NCBI GenBank assembly: GCA_025331445.1
Contig: JAIWNE010000017.1
Span: 310,001 to 374,000 of the forward strand
Direction of reading: 5' to 3'
DNA length: 64,000 nucleotides
Origin: Blakeslea trispora
Taxonomy: Eukaryota; Mucoromycota; Mucoromycetes; Mucorales; Choanephoraceae
The translations under genes were made by a program, and so were the position numbers. The first letter of the stretch is position 1. The number at the start of each line of letters is the position of its first letter. Shown piece by piece: positions 1 through 10,748 of this stretch. The notes under the pieces are model-generated. The model saw only the letters and a list, made by a program, of their open reading frames with translations. It did not search any database and was not told the DNA's origin.

Positions 1-1091
1 TTCCATTTTGTCATTTATAAGATTGATCTCTAGTAAATCAGATGTGAATTCGGCTAAGTATTGTTATTTGGAGAGTGAAAGTATTGTCTTCAATAAACTG
101 AAGTGATAAAAGCAGTTACCATAAGTTGAAGGTGCATTCCGAATGTTTAGGTTGATTCAATCAGAAATGATAATGACTCCATACTACCTTCAAAGGTTTA
201 TATGTGAGTCAGGTAATCAATCGTAGAAATGGAACAATACCTTACCATGCTTCAAAGATCCATTGGGCTTCTTCATAAAACAATCATCTAACAGTGTGAC
301 TAATACATTATCTATTTTCATGAAATGTTAGATTATAAAGCCATATGTAATACCATCGAGTTGCTTACCTTTGCTTTATATTAAGCGCGATTAAAAGAAG
401 TCTCATGTTAGTGTAATCATCTCCATTACTGATGATTTCGAAAATGGTGTAATTATTGATCCTTTTCAAGTGATTTAGTTATGGCGTGTTTAAAAAACTG
501 CATTGTCTGCTTTGTGATGGTAAGATGAGTGACTGTATAATAAAGACTTGAGCTGCCCAAATTGATCGTGAACAAACCCAAAAAATAAACCTCTTTCTAG
601 ACAGATAAAGGAATGGATAAGTCAGCGATCATGTTGAATGACTAGAGTAAATCACCTTAAGCTAGAAAGAAAAGATCGTCGAGATTCAGGAAAAAAAGGG
701 TGCAGTAATCAATAGAGTGAAAAAAAAAGGCGAGAAAAAAAAGAAAGAAAACAGAAGAGATGCAAAAAAAGAGAGAGTAATGTCACCCCCATAAATAACG
801 CGGAATTTTGGGGGGCAATTTACCTTTAAAGCACGTGAGCTATCTTAATATAGGTAAAGAGAGAAAAGACCTGGAACTTTCTTAGAAATTGGCCAATCAG
901 AACACTGGATTTTCTGTCACTAAGAAAAAGAAATAAGGTAAATGTTAATGATTTGGTTCATATTTCTGTTTGCATCATACGCTTCAACCAAGAAAAAAGA
1001 GTTTTTGTGATAGTAATGAACTCAATTATTCACTTCAAAAGAATGAAGTATAGTTAAAAAAGAATTACATCTGAATTGTAGAGAAAAAAAG
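1..1091. other. AT-rich flank, no gene recognised
   Basis: I find no supported coding region here. The stretch is AT-rich with A-runs around 690-780. It contains a short C5/G6 inverted pair near 784-816 and a CCAAT-like box near 894. It is the left flank of the Helentron, and the T-run on the minus strand just outside position 1091 is the apparent insertion site. Confidence 0.6.
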
Positions 1092-1100
1092 CTAGCCAAG

Positions 1101-1117
1101 GGATTTGAGCGAAATCC
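1101..1117 (-). terminator. Helentron 3'-terminal hairpin
   Basis: Six-base stem GGATTT/AAATCC with a 5-nt loop, read on the minus strand, followed 5 nt later by CTAG (1095-1092). Helitrons end in a short hairpin a few bases before a CTRR 3' end, where it acts as the replication terminator. The stem is perfect. Its place just past the endonuclease stop codon supports this as the element's 3' end. Confidence 0.7.
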
Positions 1118-1123
1118 TATGCC

Positions 1124-1134
1124 GGGCGTTTTCT
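1124..1134. repeat. Helentron subterminal inverted repeat, 3' side
   Basis: GGGCGTTTTCT, an exact inverted match to 20222-20232 at the other end of the element, 19.1 kb away. It lies inside the 3' hairpin, so the two repeats are asymmetrically placed relative to the element ends, as known for Helitron2/Helentron. Confidence 0.6.
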
Positions 1135-1182
1135 GTTAAATATGAATTAATATTTATGCTTTATTCGAATTGCTAATTATAT

Positions 1183-1667
1183 TTATAAGTTAAAGTGCAT
1201 GAACAATGGATCATGGTAGCTAGTATATGAAATGTATCTGCCATCAGTACTATCAGCAATGTTCGTAAAAATGTTATCTATAAATGTTCCATATTTTGTT
1301 GTGCTTGTGATGTTTTCATCTAGACAGGACTTCAAACCATACTGAGAAAAGATATCTACGACTGGGTTTCGCTCGTCATCAAAATGTGAATTAAAGTCAC
1401 CTGCGACAATCCTATGTGTTGTTTCAATCTTCAGCAAATCTTCTAACTCTATCAAACATCTGTCTAAGCTAAATTTCGGTGATCGATAAACTGATGCAAC
1501 AAGTAAATCATTGTATATGAATGCTGATATTGACATCTTATGATTATCGTCATCTGTTACAAGCCTTTGATAAACATTTGTTATCAACTCAAAATCTAAA
1601 GTATTGTTATTGATAAAGCAAATACTTCCATTTGCACGAGGAGTAGATCCTGCAACATTTGTACGAG
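1183..1667 (-). pseudogene. Helentron endonuclease domain, C-terminal part
   Basis: This is the end of the Helentron protein: an exonuclease-endonuclease-phosphatase fold related to LINE AP-endonucleases. The AGDFNSHFD motif (the GDFN signature) lies near 1380-1406 on the minus strand, and a YHDP motif near the C-terminus stands where SDH is usual. The frame is open from 1667 down to the stop at 1183. The piece starts abruptly at 1667 because a chromovirus is inserted there. The preceding residues of the same domain lie at 14142 and upward, on the far side of the insertion, in the matching frame and sharing the 5-bp target duplication. Confidence 0.75.
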
Positions 1668-1962
1668 TATTGCATACAACGGCCTCTTTCAGAGCAATAA
1701 AATAAAGTAAAGATCAGATTAGGCTTATTGTGACCAGTCTATTTCTATATATGGAATTCTCAGGCTGTTGCGTTCAAACGGTACAAACACTGGATACAAT
1801 GTATCCAGGTTACAGGCAATGTATACATTGTGCTCAAGTTACTCAGTTATCATACCAGTATTTCCCATAGTATAGATAGAGACAGAAAACATATATCTGA
1901 ATAAAACATCTTTCTTTTGGTCTGATTGACTTTTATTGTTACAAATTAGTGAATATATCACA
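1668..1962 (+). repeat. 5' LTR of outer chromovirus
   Basis: This 295-bp stretch matches 13847-14141. It starts TATTGCATAC and ends in CACA. A TATA-like TATAGATA at 1872-1879 (TATAAATA in the other LTR) followed by AATAAAA about 30 nt later suggests the transcription start region. ACGAG lies directly outside. The boundary is set by the shared sequence and by the duplication rather than by strict TG..CA ends. Confidence 0.9.
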
Positions 1963-2021
1963 TTTTTTCAATCAAGATACTCTCTGTTCTCTGTCTCTCT
2001 TCTCTCTTCACTACTTTAAAA

Positions 2022-2987
2022 ATGTCAAACTCACCTGTTTCTTCTTCTTCCCCTGCAGTCGTAGATGTCGACATGGACGTTGTTGTCCAGGAACCTCTTC
2101 CTGTTGTTGCTGCTCCTGTTGTTGCTGCTCCTGTTGTCTCTGCTTCTGTTGCTCCTGCCCCTGTGGTTGGTGTCTCTGCCCCTGTGGTTGGTGTCTCTGC
2201 CCCTGTGGTTGGTGTCTCTGCCCCTGTGGTTGGTGTCTCTGCCCCTGTTGTGGTTGATGCCTCTCTCCTCCGTCACGCCGTCAACGTTCTGAAGGCTGAG
2301 CTTGTAGTCCTGGGCTGCAAGTACCATGGCGCCAACAAGGAGGCTGACCTTGCTGATTTGCGTGGGCAAATCGACAGCAAAAAGGCTGACTTGGAGGTGC
2401 TTGTTCGCACTTTGGAGAGTGTGGATGGTCCTGCTGTGTCTCCTGCTGTGGGTGCTGCTCCTTGGTCTGGTGCTTCTTCTGTTGCTCCTGTTGCCGCTCC
2501 TTTGTCTTCTCGCGTTGTCTGCCCTTCTGCTCTCCCTCTCTTCCAGTGGGAAGGTTGTGTGCATGACAACAAGTCACGCATCTTTCCGGATGTACATGCG
2601 TGCATCATGTTCTTTGAGGACGTGATGCGCGCCAACGAGTTGGACTTGAACCAGCATTTCTTGCGGTTGGTCCCACAACTCTTGTCCTACACCGCTCGTC
2701 AGTGGTACGGACAATTCTTGTTCCAGTTTGGTTCTGCTTCGCCTTCTTGGGGTGAATTCAAGGCTGCTTTCTCTTCTCGCTTTGGGCGTACGGTCCCACA
2801 AGAACAAGCTGACTGTTCTTTGGCCTTGTCCAAGGTGGAGATGTTGCCTGGTGAAGGCTTTGAAGCCTTCGTAGACCGCTTCCGGGACTTGTGTCGTCGT
2901 TCTGGCCCTCTCTGCTTGCCCTCTCCTGTGTTGATGGACAAGTTCCAATGTGCTATACCTAGCTATCTGCTAAAAAGGTTCTCTTAG
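2022..2987 (+). pseudogene. gag: gag, N-terminal part (outer chromovirus)
   Basis: Structural protein of the retrotransposon particle. ATG at 2022 lies 60 nt after the LTR. The N-terminus is low-complexity and rich in Val, Ala and Pro, with four tandem 21-bp units (about 2159-2242) giving a repeated PVVGVSA heptapeptide. A retrotransposon gag core follows, with a WYGQF segment and a later LPGEGFEAFVDRFRDL segment. The frame stops at 2985-2987, but homologous sequence (LARAALPEHA and onward) continues in the -1 frame from about 2970, through an A-run. The related inner element carries gag and protease in one frame here, so a mutation is more likely than programmed frameshifting, although the A-run makes slippage conceivable. 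Confidence 0.8.
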
Positions 2988-5900
2988 CTCGTGCTGCTCT
3001 GCCTGAGCACGCAAGCTGGGACATTGACCAGTTGGTGGCTGTTTCTTTGCGTGTCCACAAGGACAGTCAAGACTTGGGTTCTCGTGGTTCTTTGGCTTCT
3101 GGTGGTGGCGTTGGCTCGTCCAAGTGGGCTGCCAAGTCGGGCGCTAAGGTGTCCAAACGTTCTGCTTCTTCTTCCTCCGGTCGATACTGTGAGTTGCACA
3201 GGGTGCACACTCACAACACCGCCGATTGTAAGGCTTTTTCTGTTGTGTCTGCCGCTTTGGTGAATGGTGCTTCTTCCTCTGTTTCTGCTGCTTCTTCTTC
3301 TTCGTCTGGTCCTTTGACGTCGGCCCGTCGCGCTGACAAAGGGAAGGGCAAGGAGAAGGAAAAGAAGTGTTTTCGTTATGGTGCCTTGGGTTGGTCCAAG
3401 GCACATCAGTGCAACTCTGCTGTACCTTCGGGCAATCACCGTTTCGGGATGATGTCCATCTCTGGTTCTTCGTCGGCTGCCTCTTCTTCTTCTTCGTCTG
3501 CTGTTGTTGGCGAAGGCGCCAATGAGGCTTGGTTGTCTGCTGCTGGCACTTCTGCTGCTGGCACTCCTGTTGTTTCTCCTGTCGCTGCTGGCACTTCTGC
3601 TGTTGGCACTTTGGGTGCGAGTGGTTCTCCTGCTCCTTTGTCTGGTGTTGCACACACCAATGCTGCTGTTCCTGTTGCCTCTGTGGGTGACTCCTCTGCT
3701 TTGTCTGCTTTGTCTTCTTTGTCGTCTTCTTCGGAAGACGATATGGATATCGATGAACGTGTGGTAGAGGCTGCACAGCAATGTAAGTTTGATACGGAAT
3801 TTTCGAAACTGCCAGAGTATAAATCTAACGCTCTTATCGTTCCAATTATTGTAGAAAAAGTTGCTGTGTACGCCTTGGTGGACAGTGGTGCCACTTTTAG
3901 TGTGGTTCATCCTTCGTTCTTCTCTTCCCTTGGCCTTCCTCTTGTGCCTGCCTCTGGTAGTGTACAATTGGGACACGAAAAGTCTTCTGCGCCTCGTTTG
4001 GGGCAATGCAGCCTAAAGCTTTTGTACAATAAAAAATTCTTAACCCATACTTTCGAAGTTTTCAATGCATTTTCTATTAAGGATAACGTACCTGTTATTA
4101 TTGGCTTAGATTTGATGCCTCGTTTGGGTATTTCAATTCATGGATTAGTTACTTCTTGGTTTGGCACTACAGGACCCAAATTGCCTTGTCCTATTGACCC
4201 TGAAGAAGTAAGTAATGCAGTCAATGCTAGTCCAGTCGGTACATCTACAGAAAGATTGCATTATATGAATCAGTTACAGCCATTGCTAGATGCCAATGCT
4301 AATATTGACCTCAAGTCTACTTTTTGTACGCTACCTAATGCTGTAGTCGACCTTGAAACCAAACCAGGAATGACTGCATTTCAAAAACCTTATCCAGTTC
4401 CTTTTGCTTACAAAGAAGCTGTATTAGATCAGATTCGAGCATGGATTGATGAAGGCGTTATTGAACGGTCAACGGGTCACACTGATTTCAACGTACCCAT
4501 CTTGTGTGTTGCGAAAAAAGATATCGATGGTGTTTACTCCATGATAAAACCTAGAATTGTTGCAGATGTTAGAAAATTGAACAACATCTTGGTCAGTAAC
4601 GATGTTTACCAATTGCCTCTCATCTCTGACATTCATCAACGTATGGGAAATGCGACTATCATTTCGACAATTGATATCCGTTCTTGCTTTACTTCGTTTC
4701 TCGTAAACCCTAGTCACAAACATAAACTTAGTTTTATGTGTCCTTTCACTAATCTTCGTTACCACTTCCGTAAGATGTGCTTTGGCATCACATTCATGTC
4801 TGCTTTTGTTCAAAATGTTTTGCAAAACTATTTCCATGATTTGCCTTATGTCTCTATCTACGTGGATGATATCACGGTGGCCACTTCGTCTTCGTTGGAG
4901 CATCACTTCCTTTGTCTTGGCACAGTGATTCAGCGATTGACTGACGCTAAGTTGCAGATTAATCCAACTAAATTGGTCATTGCTATGAATTCAGTTCATC
5001 TCTTGGGTTGGACTATTAGCAATGGTACCTTGTTGCCGGACTTTCGAAAGATTGCTGCAACTGCTTCTTGGGAGGATGCTCCTGCTACAGGTAAACGACT
5101 TGCCTCTTACTTGGGATTCTTGAATTACTTTCGAGAATCAATTCCAAACTACGCTACACTGGCTGCTCCACTTGACTCTCTGCGTTCTCTCAAGTCTCTT
5201 GATGGTGTCTGGACTGAAGAGCATACTATGGCTTTTAAGAAACTGAAACTGGCCTTGGCTTCCGCTGTGATCTTGTCACCTTATGATCCTAAGTATCGCT
5301 TGCATGTTGCGACTGATGCATCCAAGTATGGTATTGGTGGAGTAGTCTACTATGTCAAGGATAACAGGATTCATTATGTTGGAATGGCTAGTCGAAAACT
5401 GAACGAAACAGAGCAGCGTTACAGCACTACTCGCCGCGAGTTGCTAGGCTTCTTGTTTGTGTGTCAGCGTTTTCATAAGTTGCTATATGGTATTCGCTTT
5501 TCCGCTCATGTCGACCATCGCTCACTTGTATTTTTGAAGAGTCAAGCTGTCCCCAACCCTATGATGTTGAACTACTATGAGGCAATCTTTAGCTATGACT
5601 TTGACATCGTCCATATTCCCGGCGTTACAAACTGCTTGCCTGATGCTCTTAGTAGATTGTACTCTCCTGAGTCGTCCAATCTGGAGGAGGGTGAAACCAG
5701 CTACACTAGTTATAATGACAGACATATCTTGAAAAAGAATAACATGTCTAGAACCGAAAGAAAACAAGCGAAAGAAAACAGCTTACTTTCTGACTCTAAA
5801 CGTACTTTTTCTCATGCACGTCACGTCACTTTGTGCAATGCTGCTATGCGCCGCAAAACGAAAAATATTGAAATCACTGATAAGACTTCTTTTCCTTCCC

Positions 5901-6790
5901 GTCTTGCTACAGACGATGTGGATAATCACGAAGAATCTTCTTCTTCTACGTCGAAATCACCTTTATCGAGTAAACGTCAATCTGCCGAGTATATGACACC
6001 ACCTGAAATGGAACGTCGAGATCTTATCGAGCGTACTCATCTTCTTGGTCACTTTGGTGTGAATGCGATTGAGAAAACCTTTCATGCTGACGGTATACAT
6101 TGGACTAACTTGAGAAAAGATATTGAACGTGTTGTAAAAGACTGTACAGCTTGTCATCAACATACCATTCACAAAGTAGGCTATCATCCACCTAGACATA
6201 TCTTACCTGAAGGAGTCTTAGATCACATTTGTGTGGATCTAGGCACTTTCAATGTTACATCGTCTAGTGGAAACAACTTCTTATTACTCGTAGTTGATAT
6301 GTTCTCACGCTTTACCATTCTAAGAGCTATTCCTGATAAGAATGCATATACTATTGCAAGAGAGTTGCTCAGTATTTGGTGTTTATTTGGGTTTAGTAGA
6401 ATTATTAGTCATGACAACGGATCTGAATTTGTGAACGAAGTCTTGAAGCAATTGGCTGAGATGACTGGAGTTGATCAAAGGGTTTCATTACCTTACAATC
6501 CTGTCGGTAATTCTATATGTGAAAGATATATGGGCGTGTGCAAACAAGCCATTATCAAAGCAATTACAGCTGATGCAAAGGATCCTGAAAGTTGGGATTT
6601 ATATGTTGACATGGCTCAATACGCTGTCAACGCTCAGTTTAGACACTTGCACAGTACACGTGCATTCACGGCTATGTTTTTCAGACAGCCGAATCAATTA
6701 ACTGATTATACCGAAGTGATGCCCACTTTGACATTTGAAAAATCTGAGCACAAACGTATCAATGAGCAATTGAAACACGTTAAAGAAGTA
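2970..6790 (+). CDS. pol: gag C-terminus, protease, RT, RNase H, integrase (outer chromovirus)
   Basis: One long open frame with no ATG of its own near the start. From position 3032 the order is: two zinc-knuckle-like clusters, the second with Tyr where the second Cys is expected (CFRY instead of CxxC); aspartic protease with DSGA (3882-3893, about residue 284); reverse transcriptase with YVDD (4859-4870, about residue 610); RNase H with ATDAS (about residue 760); integrase zinc region with His-His-Cys-Cys (about residues 1003-1045); integrase core with Asp (about 1067), Asp in HDNG (about 1125) and Glu in CER (about 1163). The real coding ends at 6790, where the inner LTR starts; bases 6791-6835 read inner LTR sequence. 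The rest, including the chromodomain, is at 13091-13678. Confidence 0.92.
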
Positions 6791-7201
6791 TGTTATAATC
6801 CAATAAATCACAATGAAATAAATCCAAGGAATTAACCAGACTAAAGATAATGTTTTATTTACTTCAAAATTGATGTGCTATTTATACTTTTCATGAAGAT
6901 GATATTTCAACTGAGATTGTAAAACTTTTCTAGAGGCTTGTAGATGATTATGATAATAACAACGAATCGGATGAGAGATGAATGATGACAGTCTTGTAAA
7001 GAAGAATTACTAAAATAGAATGATTGGCCATCTGTACCTTAAACCCAGTAACTGGTAAATTATTGGCAAGATGTCAGTCCTGACCTTGAATGAAGGTTTA
7101 TCCGAATTGAATGTCAAATGAAACAAGCTGAAGTCGAATTAGAGAATGGTTGTGGATTCATAAGTGGCTAAATACTTGATCCGTACTGTATGAATACAAC
7201 A
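6791..7201 (-). repeat. 3' LTR of inner chromovirus
   Basis: 411 bp, with TG and CA ends when read on the minus strand, matching 12675-13085 throughout. A TATAAATA box (minus strand) near 6881-6888 is followed 17-26 nt downstream by GTAAATAAAA, a likely transcript start. AAGTA lies directly outside at 6786-6790. Confidence 0.95.
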
Positions 7202-7216
7202 TAGCCCCCTTCCAGA
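7202..7216 (-). other. Polypurine tract of inner chromovirus
   Basis: On the minus strand, GGAAGGGGGCTA runs directly into the 3' LTR. This is where the plus-strand primer is expected in reverse transcription. A comparable purine tract precedes the outer 3' LTR. Confidence 0.65.
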
Positions 7217-7372
7217 CGAAAGCGTGATTGCTTTGACTGATAATGTAAACTTCATTTGTTCTAAAGATTCATGTAGCCCAAAAGTTCAATGTAGTTGTTT
7301 GAAAGTAAACATCATAATTTATGCGTTAATGCATATCTGTCAGTTGTAAGATACTCCGATAAAAACCTAATC

Positions 7373-7394
7373 AAAACCCAGTGGGAAAAAGTGT
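7373..7394 (-). promoter_or_regulatory. Conserved 3' noncoding motif (inner element)
   Basis: CTTTTTCCCACTGGGTTTT, read on the minus strand, about 28 nt after the pol stop. Nearly the same string occurs about 21 nt after the pol stop of the outer element (13699-13721), although the surrounding 3' regions of the two elements differ. Its function is not known to me; position and conservation suggest a role in the RNA or in reverse transcription. Confidence 0.5.
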
Positions 7395-7421
7395 ATAGGA
7401 AAAGGAATGTATCCGTTTGAC

Positions 7422-8052
7422 TCAATTCTTATTGTGTAGAAGCCTGAGTGCTTTTCTTGTTACGAGTAGAGATCTTTCGTGTATTGACTGATTTTGGTAA
7501 AGTCTTACGATTATTGGATGAAGCTTTCTCAGCGTTACGACGTCCCCAATACAATTCAATGTGTTTGGTTGAGTCGAAGTGCTCAATAGGTTCCCAGGTA
7601 TCTTCACTAGGATCATCTTAGCCTTTCCATCTTACTCTGTACTCATAATTACCATGTTTACCTCTATGATCGATGACGGCTTGTACTTCGTAGTGATCTT
7701 CCTTGAGCTGATCAAGATTGTCAGGTGTAATGTTTGCAGCTTGCTTGTATACAATATGTGATGTGGGAACATCTCTAGACAGAAGTGTGCCAGTTTTGTG
7801 TTTCAATATATAGCTACCATTTTTAGTGATACCATGGATGTAGAATGGTCCTTCGTAGCGTTGATCAGTCTTACGTGCTCTATTTATGTTTTTGATCATG
7901 ACTTTACTTCCGATAGGATACTGATGCTCAACGATCTTATGTGTCTTGTGGAATCTTTCATGATCACGTTTTTGTGTTTCTTTGATTCGCTCAGACAATG
8001 CTGGTATCAAGACGTCTTGTACGAATTTGTACTTTTCATCAATAGTCTTATT
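7422..8052 (-). pseudogene. pol: pol C-terminus with chromodomain (inner chromovirus)
   Basis: End of the integrase plus a chromodomain, the module that tethers chromoviruses to modified histones. The frame is entered after a break near 8060. An integrase C-terminal segment of the GPF type (YEGPFYIHG) is followed by the chromodomain YRVRWKG with an in-frame TAA at 7618-7620, where Tyr is normal, then DDPSEDTWEP. A basic, Ser/Asn/Lys-rich tail ends at 7422. The stop removes half the chromodomain. The equivalent region of the outer element (13091-13678) reads through with Tyr at this point. Confidence 0.8.
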
Positions 8053-8053
8053 T

Positions 8054-10066
8054 TCAGCTTTCTCCTATCTTAAGTGTAGGTTGAACTTTAGTGTAATCCT
8101 GAAACTCATTTGGTTGTCTGTTGAATAATACTGCGTATGGTCTGGATTTGTGCAGACGTGCATATCTAACATTGAGACAATATTGAGCGTAGTTGAGGTA
8201 TGAACACCAAGACTCACCTTTTCCGCGCAACATCTTGACGATGGTCCTTTTAGCAAGTCCCACGTAAGCTTCGTTGACAGAATTACCCATTGGAGAGTAA
8301 GGTAGGGATACCCTCTTGTCAATGCCACTCATTTCCATCAGTTGGTTAACAACATCATTCACAAACTCGGCACCATTGTCGCTGTTGATGACTTTGGGGA
8401 ATCCAAACAAAGAGAATACACTGAGTAGTTCTTTTGCTATAGTTGTACTGTGCTTATCCGGTAAGGCTCTTAAGATAGTGAACCGTGAATAATAGTCTAC
8501 GAGTACTAGCATGAAGTTGTTTCCTTGATCTGATGTAACATCGAAAGAACCGAGATCCATGCACCAATGGTCTAGAGGTTGATCAGGCAGAACTGATTTA
8601 GGTGGGTGATATCCTACTTTGGCGATGTTGAATTTGTTGCATTCGAGACAGTCAGCTAGTATGCGTTCGATATCTTTTCGCATGTTTGTCCAATGTACTC
8701 CATCATGATGTAAATGGTCCTCAATACTCTGTAGCCCGTAATGACCTAATAAATGAGCTTTCAATATGAGTGTATCACGCTCGTGAAGTGGTGGTGTCAT
8801 GTACTCAGCAAACTTCAAGGCCCTCACAGTCATATCGAGGTCTGAACGTCTTGTTTGTGATGATGAAGAGTGATTGAGATTCACTTTGCTGTCCGTTAGT
8901 AACTTTCCAGAGGCACTGTTACTGTCGTCAGACGAGAAAGTTTTGGAAGAAGAAGAAGAGTTGGAATATGTGGAGGAAATAATTCGCTCTTTATTTGCCT
9001 CAAATATTTTCGTAGGGCGTGACTTGTCAAATCGATTAAGGTGCACCTTTGACGTTTTAAATCTAGCCAGCTCTTTTTCTGAATTTCTCTTACGTTTCTT
9101 TTTAATTATCGAGCCATCACTGGTAACATCAGCACAACTACCCCCCTCCAGAAGTAATGGTACTTCGTTATCTGAATAGAGTCGAGAGAGAGCGTCTGGG
9201 ATTATGTTACTGATACCTGGAAGATATACGCATGTAAACGTGTATGAGAAGATAGTTTCCCACCAGCCAAGCATAAGTGCGTTTGGCGTTTGTTGAGTGT
9301 TTAGATAGATTAAACTCTTGTGGTCCGTGTGAAGAGTGAACGGAATGAGATACAGCCATTTGTGGAACTTTGTGAAAGTATATACCACAGCCAGTAATTC
9401 ACGTTTAGTAGTGCTATAGTTGCGTTCAGAAGGCGATAATTTCCGGGATACCATGGCAACATAATGAACAGTGTTATTGATTACTTGATAAAGTATTCCA
9501 GCGATACCAGTAGCACTAGCGTCAGTTGCAACGTGAAATCTATGAGAGAGATCAGGAGCCGAGATAACGGGTGCGTTGGCCAATGCATGTTGCAAGTCCT
9601 TGAAGGCTTTTGTATGCTGATCCGTCCAAACATCCTTTAATTGCTTGTAACTGCGTAAAGCATCTAGAGTAGACGAAAGCTTAGAGTAGAATGGAATGGA
9701 AGACCGAAAGAAAGACATAAAACCAAGATAGCTAGCAAGTTGTCGTCCAGTAGTAGGGATAGGCCAAGTATGAGCGTTGGCTACCTTTCGAGGATCAGGA
9801 ATGAGTTTTCCGTTAATGAGAGACCAGCCCAAGATGTTGACACTCTTTTGTGCAAAGACTATCTTTTCAGAGTTCAAGACGAGGTTTGCTTGTGTTAATC
9901 TGCTAATTACTTCTACTACGCAATCAGTATGGTAGGATAAGGGTGGAAATGTAGAGATTATAATATCATCGACGTATACATTAACATACGGGAGATCTTC
10001 AAATAGGTTTGTCAAGCATCGTTGTACGACAGATCCGACATGAGTTATTCCAAAGCATGCTTTCAA
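8054..10066 (-). CDS. pol: RT (C-terminal part), RNase H and integrase (inner chromovirus)
   Basis: Open frame of about 670 codons, entered through a frame break just upstream. Reverse transcriptase motif YVDD is at 9965-9976 (about residue 31). RNase H ATDAS lies near residue 180. The integrase zinc region HLLGH...CLEC lies near 440-485. The integrase core carries Asp in MDLG (about 503), Asp in SDNG (about 561) and Glu in NEAYV (about 600). All catalytic residues visible to me are present. The frame ends at 8054 with a break against the next segment, which carries the chromodomain. It is closely similar to the outer element in this part. Confidence 0.9.
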   Translation of the reverse strand: MKACFGITHVGSVVQRCLTNLFEDLPYVNVYVDDIIISTFPPLSYHTDCVVEVISRLTQANLVLNSEKIVFAQKSVNILGWSLINGKLIPDPRKVANAHTWPIPTTGRQLASYLGFMSFFRSSIPFYSKLSSTLDALRSYKQLKDVWTDQHTKAFKDLQHALANAPVISAPDLSHRFHVATDASATGIAGILYQVINNTVHYVAMVSRKLSPSERNYSTTKRELLAVVYTFTKFHKWLYLIPFTLHTDHKSLIYLNTQQTPNALMLGWWETIFSYTFTCVYLPGISNIIPDALSRLYSDNEVPLLLEGGSCADVTSDGSIIKKKRKRNSEKELARFKTSKVHLNRFDKSRPTKIFEANKERIISSTYSNSSSSSKTFSSDDSNSASGKLLTDSKVNLNHSSSSQTRRSDLDMTVRALKFAEYMTPPLHERDTLILKAHLLGHYGLQSIEDHLHHDGVHWTNMRKDIERILADCLECNKFNIAKVGYHPPKSVLPDQPLDHWCMDLGSFDVTSDQGNNFMLVLVDYYSRFTILRALPDKHSTTIAKELLSVFSLFGFPKVINSDNGAEFVNDVVNQLMEMSGIDKRVSLPYSPMGNSVNEAYVGLAKRTIVKMLRGKGESWCSYLNYAQYCLNVRYARLHKSRPYAVLFNRQPNEFQDYTKVQPTLKIGES

Positions 10067-10748
10067 GTGAATGTACTGTATTCCTGTGAAAGGATTATAA
10101 TAGCAAGTTTTTCACGATCAGGTTCATGAATAGGAAACGATGTGAAGCAAGCATGGATGTCTAAAATGGTATGAATAGGTGCACTACCAATACTCTGGTG
10201 AATGGATGAGATTAATGGCAACTGTTGTCTATCAGTAACGAGGAGTTGTTGATTTAACAGACGGACATCACAAACGATTCTAGGTTTATCAAACGAGTAG
10301 TTACCCTGTGAATCTTTCTTCTTGACTACTAGTAAGGGACTGTTATATCCTGTATGGGAAGGTGCTTTCTTAATGACCCCTTCGGATAACCATACTTCGA
10401 TTTGTTTGTTAACAACATCTTTGTACGCTGCTGGTAATGGGTATTGAGCTCTATAAGCAACAGTTCCAGGTTTAGTCTTGAGATGTATGGTAGCACCAGG
10501 TAAATTACAACAAGTGTTTTTCATGTCAATCTCTGAATTTAGCTTAAGAAGATTATTAACAACTTTGAGAAAAGGTTCACGTTCACTGTTAGTGCCAAAT
10601 GGATCACTGTTAGGATTAATATTATCTGGGTCAATAGGATCAGGAATCTTAGGACCAGTCGAATCAAAGTGAGAACTTATAAGACCAGTAATTCCAATCT
10701 TCAGCCTATGTAAGATATCCATACCAAGACAAATTGGTACATTTTCAT
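10063..10748 (-). pseudogene. pol: RT N-terminal part (inner chromovirus)
   Basis: The segment between protease and the catalytic core of reverse transcriptase. It holds the RT motifs KKDSQGNYSFDKPRIVCDVR and LDIHACF, the latter with the first catalytic Asp. It is cut off from the protease upstream by a frame change at a run of seven A on the plus strand (10751-10757). It is cut off from the YVDD part downstream by another near 10095, where the frame moves to PFTGIQY. The outer element has both regions in one frame, so these are frame breaks specific to this copy. Confidence 0.82.

Noticed and set aside
1963..1985. Primer-binding site of the outer chromovirus
   Set aside because: No TGG start and only a weak match to the LTR transcript start, so neither tRNA priming nor self-priming can be supported.
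2159..2242. Regular 21-bp repeats as a possible CRISPR-like array
   Set aside because: The units are tandem without spacers, lie inside gag and code for a heptapeptide repeat.
1949..2948. Several open frames overlapping the outer gag on both strands, including a Cys-rich one
   Set aside because: They are products of the repetitive gag DNA read in other frames; only the 2022 frame has gag motifs and a sensible start after the LTR.
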